DNA from: Hordeum vulgare subsp. vulgare
Taxonomy: Eukaryota; Streptophyta; Magnoliopsida; Poales; Poaceae
Length of the DNA stretch: 64,000 nucleotides
Reading direction: 5' to 3'
Assembly: GCF_904849725.1 (NCBI RefSeq)
Contig: NC_058521.1
Coordinates: 560,748,176 to 560,812,175, forward strand
Each line of letters opens with the position of its first letter. Positions within the stretch are counted from its first letter, which is position 1. The translations under genes were made by a program, and so were the position numbers. Positions 10,828 through 20,138 of this stretch are shown here, piece by piece. The notes beneath the pieces were generated by a model. It was not told where the DNA came from and did no database searches. It worked only from the letters and a program-made list of their open reading frames with translations.

Positions 10828-12618
10828 ATGTCGGAGGACGACAAGGCCCAGCAGCTGGCGGCGTACACCGGTGCGGCTAAAGTATTTGCTGCTCCGGCGA
10901 GTTCATTGTACCCACGATTTGACCGTGAGAACTTCGGGGTCTGGAAGGCCCTGATGGAGTGTGGTCTCCGCGCCAACGTGTTGTGGGATGCAGTCGATCC
11001 AGGAGGCGACGCTTTCAAGAAGGAGGGAGCTGAGCATCGGAAGGATCGGCAGGCGGCGTCGGCGATTTATTCGGTGATGCCGATGGATGTCCTTCAACAC
11101 GTGGTCGCCAAAGAAAAGGCGAAGGAGGTGTGGGATATCTTGGAGCTCATGTTCGAGGGACACGACCACGTCAAGCAAGCCAATCTCCATACTCTCTTAA
11201 GAAACTATGAGACTTTGGTCATGGGCGACAATGAGTCCGTGGACGCGTTCGCTTCACGCGTTGCTACTCTCGTCAATCGGATCCACGCACTTGGAGAAAA
11301 CCTCACGGAGGCCTCGGTTGTCCGTCGGTTCTTGCGCGCGGCTCCTCTCCGGTACCTGCAAATTGTCACGGCGATCGAGCAGTGCGTCGATCTCGCGACC
11401 CTGTCCATTGATGATCTCGTCGGACGCTACAAGGCTCACGACGAGCATATGCGGTACAGTCTCGGGGACGGGTGGAACGATGAGCATGTCATGCTCACAC
11501 GGGCTCAGTGGCAGGCGCTGGACTCAAGGAGAGAAGGTGAGGGCTCTAGCAGTTACGTTCGCCAAGATCGCGTGCCAAACGAACAAAGTCAGAAGGATGT
11601 CAGTGATGGCGTTCTAAAAAAGAAGAAGAAGTTCGACAAGCGCAAGATCAAGTGTCACAATTGTAGCATTATGGGGCACTTCAAGTCGGAGTGCAAGAAT
11701 CGCCCAAAGGAGAAGGCGCTCATGGCCCAGCAAGGAGATGAAGGTGATATGATGTTGATGTGTGAACTCGTGGACGAGGAGGATCCGGTTCTTCAAGTGT
11801 TGGCTAAAGAAATTGCCGCACTCAGTGAAGGAAAAAATTGCTCTCAAGATCATGGATCGGAAACTCGTGTCGACGCCACATATACGGGGAGTGATTCCGA
11901 AACTTACATCAATGCTACAGGTGTAAGTATAAACTTCGCTAGAGCAAAGAAAGCATTCATTGTATGCGCTCGGTCATGGAGAAACAGTCTTCGTCATCCA
12001 TGTTTAGAGAATACAGAGGCGTACGTGGCACCAGAAGTCCACAAAGAAACAATATACACAAGTGCAACTGCTCTTGATGGAAAGATAAATACGTATACAA
12101 CGACAAAGATATCGGATGCTGGTATAACGTGTGCTGAAAGTCACAGGCGAGAGGAGCACGTCGTTCTGTTCGGTGGCACTAGAAGTGGAGACGTTGCATT
12201 TGTGGATACGGAGGTAGCAGCGACTGGTGCTACTGTTTGTAGCTCCACAAGCACGCGAGCTTGCCCTGAAGAAGGCCGAAGCCAAACTTTGGTTGGACTG
12301 GACACTAGACCAGGAAGGTCACGTGTAGGGGGTGCTGCACGTGAAGTTGTGGCAGACGATTTGTACACTGAAGAAGATTCTTCAGCATCACCTTTGAGCG
12401 TAATGAAGGAAAAGGCATCATCATCTACACCCAAACGTCTACAACCTGTGTTTGACATACATCCGGAGAAATATCTTCGGACAATTCACCCGGAAATGGT
12501 TAAAGGGAGTGGGCGATGGTGTGTAGCAAGAGTCGAGGAACCGGCAAAATTCGAAGACGCAAATACGAAGGAGTATTGGCGTCATGCTATAAAAGAAGAG
12601 TTAGGGGTCGATACATGA
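10828..12618 (+). CDS. Gag of C2 fused through an unfamiliar linker to the start of RT
   Basis: This 596-codon frame is the longest undamaged frame in C2. Residues 1-260 are a UBN2/DUF4219-like copia gag core. A CCHC zinc knuckle follows at about residues 276-289 (C-x2-C-x4-H-x4-C). Residues about 345-525 match no protease or integrase motif that I recognise: there is no DTG/DSG active site, no HHCC finger and no DDE core. From about residue 575 the frame reads the conserved start of copia RT, then ends at TGA 12616-12618 after a one-base frameshift. The start at 10828 is the first ATG in frame after the primer binding site. It could supply capsid protein in trans but not a full enzyme set. 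Confidence 0.75.
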   Translation: MSEDDKAQQLAAYTGAAKVFAAPASSLYPRFDRENFGVWKALMECGLRANVLWDAVDPGGDAFKKEGAEHRKDRQAASAIYSVMPMDVLQHVVAKEKAKEVWDILELMFEGHDHVKQANLHTLLRNYETLVMGDNESVDAFASRVATLVNRIHALGENLTEASVVRRFLRAAPLRYLQIVTAIEQCVDLATLSIDDLVGRYKAHDEHMRYSLGDGWNDEHVMLTRAQWQALDSRREGEGSSSYVRQDRVPNEQSQKDVSDGVLKKKKKFDKRKIKCHNCSIMGHFKSECKNRPKEKALMAQQGDEGDMMLMCELVDEEDPVLQVLAKEIAALSEGKNCSQDHGSETRVDATYTGSDSETYINATGVSINFARAKKAFIVCARSWRNSLRHPCLENTEAYVAPEVHKETIYTSATALDGKINTYTTTKISDAGITCAESHRREEHVVLFGGTRSGDVAFVDTEVAATGATVCSSTSTRACPEEGRSQTLVGLDTRPGRSRVGGAAREVVADDLYTEEDSSASPLSVMKEKASSSTPKRLQPVFDIHPEKYLRTIHPEMVKGSGRWCVARVEEPAKFEDANTKEYWRHAIKEELGVDT

Positions 12619-13834
12619 CAACAATGCATGTGAGATTGTGAATCTTTCCAACAATGAAAAAATCATGGAGCTCAAGTGGGAATTTACGATCAAGAAAGAA
12701 GCTGAAGGAAATTGTGTGAAGCACAAGGTGAAGCTAGTGGCCAAAGAGTACATGCAAGATGAAGGTGTGGACTTCGAAGAAGTGTTCGTTTCCATTGCTC
12801 GGATGGAATCGATGAGATTACTCATCGCTCTCGTGGCTCAAGAATCATGGAAGATACATCACATGGATGTAAAATCCTCGTTTTTGAACGATGAGATAGA
12901 AGGAGATGTGTATGTGAATCAACCACCGAGCTTCATCAAAGAGGGAGAAGAACACAAGGTATTGAAGGTACACAAAGTTTTGTATGGGCGACGGCAAGAC
13001 CCTCGGACATGAAACATCAAACTTGATCGGACTTTAATTTCTCTTGGATTTGAGAAAGCCCCACTCGAGCATGCAATGTACAAGAGAGGTAAAGGAAGGG
13101 ATCGTCTACTAGTTGGAATCTACGACGACGATCTATTGATTACTGGAGCAGATGAAGAGGTGATTGCAAATTTCAAGCTACAAATGAAGGAGTTTTTCAA
13201 GATGGATGATCTAGGTCTTTTGAGTTGCTACCTCGGACCAGAGGTACATCAAAAGCCGGAAGGGATCACACTATGCCAGGAGGGATACGCAAGGAAAGTA
13301 CTTGAAAGCTGTGGCATGAAAGATTGCAATCCAATCAATGCTTCGATGGAACCTCGTCTTGAGTTGAGCAAGGAGGAGATGGTGAAACTACTCAGCTACA
13401 GTGATAGTGACAAGGAAGGAATTGTTGACGGCCGTAAGAGTACCTCGGACGTGGCATATTTCCTTGATGGAAGCATAGCACGCTCACTATCACGAAAGCA
13501 GAAAGTGGTGACATCGACTTTAAGTGAAGTAGAGTGTCAAGGTGTGTGGCTAGGAAGGCTACAAGGTGATCTCATGGATCGAGATCCGCAACGAGTGGTG
13601 CTCAATGTTGACAGCGAGTCTATATTTTTTCTACGCGGGGATCCAGTGCGGCATGACAGGAGCAAGCACATTGATATGATGTATCAGTACATGAAGGACT
13701 ATGTGGAAGAAGAGAAAACGGTTGTCAACTACAATCGCACCGATGATCAGCTAGCACACATCCAAACCAAGGCTTTGGATCGAGAGAAGATCATGAAACT
13801 ACAAAGAAGAATCGACGTTGGAACTGTAACATAA
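12614..13834 (+). pseudogene. RT and RNase H of C2, frameshifted, truncated and interrupted
   Basis: The frame picks up one base off the preceding one and reads copia RT, including the HHMDVKSSFLN motif near 12860-12890. TGA at 13010-13012 replaces the usual Trp codon of a WN motif. The catalytic motif reads Y-D-D-D at 13121-13132 where YVDD is usual; both catalytic Asp are retained. After about 13380 the text jumps directly to RNase H (RKSTSD near 13436), so roughly 100 residues of the connection are missing. RNase H has VECQG where EAEY is usual, which probably destroys one catalytic acid. The frame ends with TAA at 13832-13834. Confidence 0.85.
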
Positions 13835-13845
13835 CGACTTTGTGT

Positions 13846-13857
13846 TTAGGGGGTGAT
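13846..13857 (+). other. Polypurine tract of C2
   Basis: TTAGGGGGTGAT stands directly before the TGTTGG that opens the 3' LTR. Confidence 0.7.
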
Positions 13858-14282
13858 TGTTGGAATTAAATCCGACGTCCGGGTCTGATTACAAGTATGT
13901 ATAAGAGTCCAACTAGTATAGGAATCCATTACCTAGTAGGATTGGTACTGGCCTTAGACTAGCTCTTATATATACGATGTAATGCTCCTGTATCACCGTA
14001 AGTTGAGAAGACAAAGCAATAAAGAATCAGGAGCAATATGCCCCTGTTGCAATCCAATCTTGTGTGTACGTAACGTGTGTTCTCGACCGGAATCGATCCA
14101 GCAAGAAGGATCGTGGTGGCTATTGTATACGTGCATATTGTATATTGGAGACTAGCTTTGGACCACGGTTACAGCTCGGTGCAAAGGAACTTTGTCGAAC
14201 TTTGTTCATCTTCGTCATCGTTCATCGCCGTTGGTCGTCGCGTGTCGTGGGAAAGTACTCCGCGGCACGGTCTGAGCCAACA
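13858..14282 (+). repeat. 3' LTR of C2 (425 bp)
   Basis: It begins TGTTGGAATTAAATCCGA and ends TGAGCCAACA, followed by the target-site duplication AACTG. It lacks about 11 bp present in the 5' LTR near 10690. Confidence 0.95.
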
Positions 14283-14485
14283 AACTGTTCACGCTGTCCG
14301 AAGAATTCACACATCATGCATGCTTGATGCTCTTGGACGACGTCAACTTGATAGTGGAAGAAACTCCAGACAATGCAAATGACTACATGAATGAGGTCCT
14401 TATCTATCTTGAAACACTAGTATCAACAGCTTCGGAGATTTTACCGCTAGAAGCTTTGTACAAGGTTGTCTCTAGTGCAGTGAGC
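14283..14485 (+). pseudogene. SEC15: SEC15-like exocyst subunit, segment 1 (67 codons)
   Basis: SEC15 is a subunit of the exocyst, which tethers secretory vesicles to the plasma membrane and binds Rab GTPases. From 14285 the frame reads LFTLSEEFTHHACLMLLDD and continues with a helical stretch typical of the plant SEC15 C-terminal domain, without a stop, to the AGC codon ending at 14485. The copia element C3 then interrupts it. The reading frame resumes at 24349 with no loss or gain once the TGAGC duplication is allowed for. No SEC15 similarity was seen upstream of C2, so the N-terminal two thirds or more of the gene is missing. The fragment is transposon-broken and 5'-truncated. Confidence 0.85.
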
Positions 14486-14616
14486 TGTTAAACACGGAAG
14501 TTAGTTTAGATATGGTAGTTAGAATAACTATCATATTGTTGTAACAACCTTGTAATCTGGCTTTGCCAAAGGTGCCCTAGATGCGCCGAACCCATCTCTC
14601 TTTCTCTAGTTTCACA
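14486..14616 (+). repeat. 5' LTR of C3 (131 bp, internally deleted)
   Basis: It starts TGTTAAACACGGAAG and ends AGTTTCACA. Compared with the 169 bp 3' LTR it lacks 38 bp. The missing block includes the only TATA-like sequence (GTATATAAATA in the 3' LTR), so this LTR probably lost its promoter. Confidence 0.93.
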
Positions 14617-14624
14617 TGGTATCA
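14617..14624 (+). other. Primer binding site of C3
   Basis: TGGTATCA directly follows the LTR end and matches the first bases of the initiator methionine tRNA site. Confidence 0.7.
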
Positions 14625-14654
14625 TGCCTCTGTGCTTAAACAGCCTCGATCATC

Positions 14655-14905
14655 ATGGGCTCTCCCTCCGCCGCCAACTCCTCCTCCTCCATCATGGGTG
14701 CCCTCACCCTTACCGCACCCCTCCCCTCTCCGGCGACTTCTTCCATCCCAACTCCTCCACTCATTCCAGCTCTCAGCCTCTTCTTCCACCTCCAGAAAAA
14801 TTGTTTGCAGCTCAAATCCGTGTTCTTGCTCATTTGGCTGTGATTTTCGATCTCTTTGCTCAAAGCACCATTCTCCGAACGGTTTTGGGGAAATTGCTCC
14901 TTGGT
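14655..14905 (+). pseudogene. Possible gag start of C3
   Basis: The ATG at 14655 opens a Ser/Ala/Pro-rich stretch (MGSPSAANSSSS) like the N-termini of small-LTR copia gag proteins, about 40 bp after the primer binding site. The frame does not continue into a recognisable gag core, and the border with the Athila-like fragment lies somewhere between about 14840 and 15150. The gag identity is inferred from position only. Confidence 0.35.
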
Positions 14906-15154
14906 AAGTGACTCCTCCATTGGTCCAATTAGTTTTTGCTCTAATGCTTTATCCTTCGCGAATTCTTGCTACCTTGGTGACCCTGTTCTTGAGCTAGAAA
15001 TGTTGATTTTAGCTGGTTCCAAGTAGTTTTAGCGCGTGATACGGTCTCTAGGCACGAGTAGGACTAGTTGCTACAAGTTGGGTTGATCCTTGTTCACTTT
15101 TCTTTCTAAGTCTCTAAAATTTTTAGAATTTTTCAGAAGTAGAAAAGGGAAAAG

Positions 15155-16222
15155 ATGAGGAGGTTCTTGAGAGGCTCTTCAAGCCGTAACCCCAAGGAGG
15201 ACGAGAAGAATCACCCCAAGTACGCAGTCCCTCGAGTCACAGAAGTTCGAGCGTGCGAGTGGCCAAGTGATGAATTTTTGCACGCAGCCGGACTTTATGA
15301 AGACTTTTATTACTTGGTGGAGAACGCAGGTCTTACTGCGTTCGTTGAAGATAAGTGCCCACAATATCTCCTCCTCACCAATATTTTCATTCAAACCTTC
15401 AACTTTTATCCGAGGAAGAATCCTCCCATGGTTGAGTTCATGATATACGATGTTCCCCAGTGCATGACGCTGCAGGATTTTTGCAATGTATGCAAATTAC
15501 CTTATGTTGGGGATATCCATGACCCTCGTCCACGTGACTTGGAGGATTCCATTGGTTCTATTGCTATTGGGGAGGAGAGAGGAGTGTCTCGCGCTAGAAT
15601 TGCTAGCATACATTTTCCTGTGCTTCGGTACATCTCACTATTTGTGGGAAGATGTTTGATTGGCCGTGGGGAGGCTGGATCACTTAGTTCTCCAGACCTT
15701 GCGGTTCTGCGCGAAGGCCTTTATAACGATAAGACTTATAGCTTGGGCGCTATAGTAGCTCAACGGTTGAACCTGAACCGTTCCAAGGGTGTCGTCTATG
15801 GAGGTATCTATGCTACCCGTCTTGCTAGACACTTTGAGATACCCATTAGACTGGGAGAGGAAGGAGAGATGCTTCTCCCTGAGAGATATCTGGATTATTA
15901 TAGCATGGTTCGCCATGATTTTCTGGATAGAGATGCTAGTAGACGGATGATTTATAACCTGGTGTTTAGTCATGGTACTTGAGAGACTATTACTTTGCCT
16001 GCTCCTTCTTTGTTTGATCTTCATGGAGGCAGATACACTATTAAGCACGCGGACATGTACGCGTATTGGGGCTTGGCCCAACCACAGGCGCCCGTGCCCA
16101 AGCCGCCAGTTGAGTACCAGACACCAGTTTATCAGTGGGAGCCAGAGGAGCTCACACAGCAGTGGCATCCACAGTCTGCTCCGGAGTATCCTGGAGCTGG
16201 TTATTTCTCACCTTGGGAGTAG
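15155..16222 (+). pseudogene. Athila ORF1-type 'putative plant transposon protein', one nonsense codon
   Basis: The frame starts at ATG 15155 after A-rich DNA and reads 275 codons to TGA 15980-15982. It then continues in the same frame for 80 more codons, ending with a Pro/Gln/Tyr-rich tail and a TAG at 16220-16222. It shows a basic N-terminus, a central globular part with the NFYPRKNPPMVEFMIYD motif, and the proline-rich C-terminus. Such proteins occur widely as an extra gene in Athila-type gypsy elements of grasses, with unknown function. No integrase, RT or protease motif is present. The single TGA is probably a decay mutation. Confidence 0.8.
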
Positions 16223-18161
16223 ACCAAGCTAGGCCAAAAGCCTAAGCTTGGGGGATTACGTGTTCTCACCGACTTTACATTCATGCTTATGCTTTCACTC
16301 TGTTAGCCGGTGTTTACACTTTGCCACTGTATTATCCATGCTAGTTTCTTTTCGTTTTCTTGTTTTCTTGTTTTGTGTCCTTTTGAGAAAACCCAAAAAG
16401 ATTTTTCTTTCTTCTTTTGCTTGTTGGGAGCTTTCTCGTGTGAATAGCTTTCTTTTTCTTTGTGTCAAGGTAGAAGATATTGGTTACAATGTTTAGTGGT
16501 TCTTACATGCTTACCTGTTTAGCTTTCAAAGAGCCATATTATTTTGTCTTCTGCTTTCTGTTTGCCTGCAGATTCAGCTTAGTCCAATGCGCTTATTATC
16601 ATTTTCATCGTTCGATCGTGCAAATGAAAGGCAACAATGACGATATATGATGAAGTGACTGAGACTGAAAAGCTGGTATGAACTCTATCTATTTTGTTTT
16701 TGTAAATATGACTAGCTTGTCGACCCAGATTTAGCTTTGTTGTGAGAGAACCATGTTTGCAATAACAACCTAGAGATCATAGTTTCTGATGCCATGCTTA
16801 TTTAGCTGAGAGCTTATAATGGTTTGTCTTGATTGCCAACATAGATTTTGAGATGACTATGATGTAGTATGATAGGATGGTATTCTCCTTTGAATGTTTC
16901 AAGTGGCTTGACTTGGCGCATGTTCATGCATGTAGTTGAAACAAAATCAACATAGCCTCTATGATGTTCGTGTTCATGGTGATTTATATCCTGTTCATGC
17001 TTGCATTCAATGTTAGTCAAACTCATTGCATCTTGATGACTGTTGTCACTCTCTAGTTGGTCGCTTCCCAGTCTTTTGCTAGCCTTCACTTGTACTAAGC
17101 GGGAATACTGCTTGTGCATTCACTTCCATAAACCCAAAAGTTTTTCCATGAGAGTCCACCATACCTACCTATTTGCGGTATCTACCTGCCGTTCCAAGTA
17201 AATTTGCATGTGCCATTCTCTAAACCTTCAAGAAATAAATCTGTTTTGCATGCCCGAACCGCTCATGTGGTGACAGAGGGCTATTGGTATCTTCCATGCT
17301 AGGAGTGTTATCCTTGACATGTGTTTATTCACAGTCATTCACGAGAAAGGGGCCGGTATTTGGGATGCCCAGTTCCATGCTTAAATCAAAAACATAACTG
17401 TAAAACAAGACTCCCCCTGGATTGATGTTAGTATGGATGGTACCCGAGGATTCGGCTAGCCGTGGAGTGTGATTGATTGGTGGTGGGGGAGTTAAAACTT
17501 TACTTTTCTGTTTGGGAACTGCCTATAGCATGAGTAGCATGGAAGATATTGAGAACTCTTGGTCATTGCGTTGACAATGAAAGCATGCCACCCAAAATTA
17601 TTATCTCTGTTTTCAAAAGCTTGAGCTCTGGCACCTATGCAAATGAATGCTTCCCTCTGCGAAGGGAATGTCTATTTATTTTCCTGTCGAGTCATCCTCC
17701 TCTTATATAAGCACCAATTAGCGAGCACCTCTGTCATTTTTATGCTTTGCTTTTTATGGATATTGAGTATGACTATGACTGGATCTTTGTTGCTATGAAT
17801 TACAATGTTTAGTCAGCCCTTGATCTTTGAAAGTGCTCTGCATTTATGTTTTGCGGTCTCAGAAAGAGCTAGCGAGATACCACCTCTTCATATTGCATCA
17901 TGCTTGTTTTGATTGAAGTGTTGGTATTTGGAACTCATTATTATTTTCTCGTTAGCTGATTATGCCATTGACATTAGTTTACCGTGAGACCTTTGTGTCA
18001 TTTGCTTATGTGGTTAACTTGTGATCTTGCTGAAATTCTGGTTATGAGTTAGACATAGTTGCAACAACAAGATCAAACAGAGTTTGTCAAAGTTTTTCTT
18101 TCTCTCTCAGTTTGTCAACTGAGTTGCTTGAGGACAAGCAAGGTTTTAAGCTTGGGGGAGT
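16223..18161 (+). other. Untranslated internal region of the Athila-like element with two polypurine tracts
   Basis: No coding sequence was recognised. TAAGCTTGGGGGA occurs just after the ORF at 16243-16255 and again at 18147-18159, directly before the LTR. The second is the standard 3' polypurine tract; the first could serve as a central tract. Confidence 0.65.
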
Positions 18162-19632
18162 TGATACGTCTCCAACGTATCTACTTTTCCAAACTCTTTT
18201 GCCCTTGTTTTGGACTATAATTTGCATGATTTGAATGGAACTAACCTGGACTGACGCTGTTTTTAGCAGAATTGCCTTGGTTTTATTTTTGTGCAGAAAT
18301 CAAAGTTCTCCAAACGTCCTGAAAATTTACGGGGAGCAGTTTTGGAAAATATCAAAAATATCTGCGCCAAGTTCCACCTCAGGGGGTGGGCGAGTGGGCC
18401 CACAGGCACCTGCCGCCCCCAACTCCAGCTCTATAAGTTGTCTTTCGTCCCAGAAAAAATAAAAAGAGAAGTTTTCGTCGCGTTTTCGATACGGAGGCGC
18501 CGCCACCACCTGTTCTTCATCTGGAGGGCAGATCTGGAGTTCGTCTTGGGCTCCGGAGAGGGGAAATCATCGCCATCGTCATCATCAACCTTCTTCCCTC
18601 TCCAATTCCTTGAAGCTCTTCGTCGTTCGTGAGTAATCTATTCGTAGGCTCGCTGGGCGGTGATGAGTAGGATGAGGTCTATCATGTAATCGAGTTAGTT
18701 TTGATGGGGATTGATCCCTAGTATCCACTATGTTCTGAGATTTGATGTTGCTACTACTTTGCCATGCTTAATGCTTGTCACTAGGGCCCGAGTGCCATGA
18801 TTTCAGATATGAAATTATTATGTTGTCACCAATATATGTGTGTTTTAGATTCGATCTTGCAAGTTGTAGTTACCTACTATGTGTTATGATCCGGCTACCC
18901 CGGAGTGACAATAACCGAAACCACTCCCAGTGATGACCATAGTTTGAGGAGTTCATGTGTTCACCAAGTGCTAATGCGTTGGTCCGGTTCTTTATTAAAA
19001 GGAGAACCTTAATATCCCGTAGTTTCCTTTTGGACCCCGCTGCCACGGGAGGGATGAACAATAGATGTCATGCAAGTTCTTTTCCCTAAGCACGTATGAC
19101 GACACACGGAATGCATGCCTACATCACATTGAAGAACGGGAGCTCGCCACTTATCTCTCCGTGTTATAGCTGTTGCATGATGAATATCATCCAAACAAAT
19201 CACCGACCCATTGCCTACGAGTTTGTCCTACTACTGTTGTTACTTGTCTTGCTCTGGTGCTGCTGCGACTACTGTTGCTACTGCTGTTACTTGTCTTGCT
19301 CTGCTGCTACTACTGTTGTTACTGCTGTTACTTGTCTTGCTCTGCTGCTGCTACTGTTGCTACTACTGTCGCTTGCTACTGTTGCTACTTGCTACTGCTG
19401 TCACTACTACTGTTCCTTGTCACTGCTATTGCTCGTTACACTGCCGTTACTCGTTACTTTGTTGTTACTACTGTGCTTGCAAATACTAATATTTCAGGTG
19501 TGGTTGAATCTGACAAATTCAGCTGCTAATACTTGAGACTATACTCTAACCTCCCGTCGTGCAAACCAAAAAATTGGGTCGAATACTCTACCCTCGAAAA
19601 CTGATGCGAACCCACGCGCTGGTGGGCCGTCA
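18162..19632 (+). repeat. LTR of the Athila-like element (about 1.47 kb)
   Basis: It begins TGATACGTCTCCAACG right after the polypurine tract and ends ...GGTGGGCCGTCA at about 19632. Conserved end text of this LTR class (CTACCCTCGAAAACTG near 19589) is recognisable. It includes a CTG/TTA-rich minisatellite at 19225-19485. Confidence 0.8.
19225..19485 (+). repeat. Imperfect CTACTGTTGTTACTTGTC-type minisatellite in the Athila LTR
   Basis: Degenerate repeats of ACTGTTGTTACTTGTCTTGC-like units keep three frames open on the plus strand as Leu/Cys/Tyr-rich nonsense peptides. This is simple repeat, not coding sequence. Confidence 0.85.
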
Positions 19633-19756
19633 AGAACATTCTTCTAGTTCCATTACCGGGGAGTGCTATCATCATTCTTCTGGTGCCGTTGTAGGAGAAG
19701 GTTCGTTGTCATAAGCGTTCGTCTAGCTAACACCAGAGATTGCGCGATCAGAGTAC

Positions 19757-20086
19757 ATGGCTGCCTCGGAGGCGGCTAAGGAGGGTGTCTGGATGAAGCA
19801 GTTCATGACGGATCTTGGAGTAGTGCCGAGTGCACTGAATCCAATAACCCTGTTTTGTGACAACATGGGTGCCATTGCCTTAGCAAAGGAACCATGGTTT
19901 CACAAGAAGACCAGACACATCAAACGACGCTTCAACCTCATCCGCGACTACGTCGAGGAGGAGGACGTGAATATATGCAAAGTGCACACGGATCTGAATG
20001 TAGCAGACCCGCTGACTAAACCTCTTCCACGGGCAAAGCATGATCAACACCAGACCTGTATGGGTGTTAGATTTATTACAATGTAA
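19757..20086 (+). pseudogene. RNase H C-terminus of the Angela-like element, truncated
   Basis: The frame reads the end of copia RNase H: MAASEAAKEGVWMKQF, then LFCDNMGAIALAKEP, and the DPLTKPLP ending, with TAA at 20084-20086. It parallels the broken frame at 5160-5498 in copy 1 but is uninterrupted. The N-terminal part of RNase H and all upstream domains are absent, so no enzyme is made. Confidence 0.88.
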
Positions 20087-20138
20087 TTCGCATGGTGATG
20101 TGAGGGCTAGATTATTGACTCTAGTGCAAGTGGGAGAC

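Larger units (their letters stand above)
10349..14282 (+). mobile_element. Copia element C2, deleted for protease and integrase
   Basis: This 3934 bp element has LTRs at 10349-10784 and 13858-14282 and a perfect 5 bp target-site duplication AACTG (10344-10348 and 14283-14287). It carries gag, a short unfamiliar linker, RT and RNase H but no integrase. The LTRs differ at roughly 30 sites plus one gap of about 11 bp, indicating an insertion older than C4. It lies inside the SEC15-like coding fragment. Confidence 0.95.
14906..19743 (+). mobile_element. Athila-type gypsy fragment nested in C3
   Basis: The piece contains a leader-like stretch, a plant Athila ORF1-type gene (15155-16222), about 1.9 kb of untranslated DNA, a polypurine tract, an LTR opening TGATACGTCTCCAACGTATC (18162), and then about 110 bp resembling a leader again (TTCCATTACCGGGGAG is close to the usual GCCGTTGCCGGGGAG). 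The LTR type is that of Triticeae Athila families such as Sabrina, Fatima or WHAM; I cannot say which. There is no pol. Its left border within C3 is unresolved, and its right end joins an Angela-like tail without a target-site duplication. Confidence 0.8.

Noticed and set aside
15155..18161. Reading the Athila-like piece as an autonomous gypsy element
   Set aside because: No protease, RT, RNase H or integrase motif was found between the ORF and the LTR.
19096..19536. Leu/Cys/Tyr-rich open frames on the plus strand
   Set aside because: They translate a CTG/TTA-type minisatellite inside an LTR.
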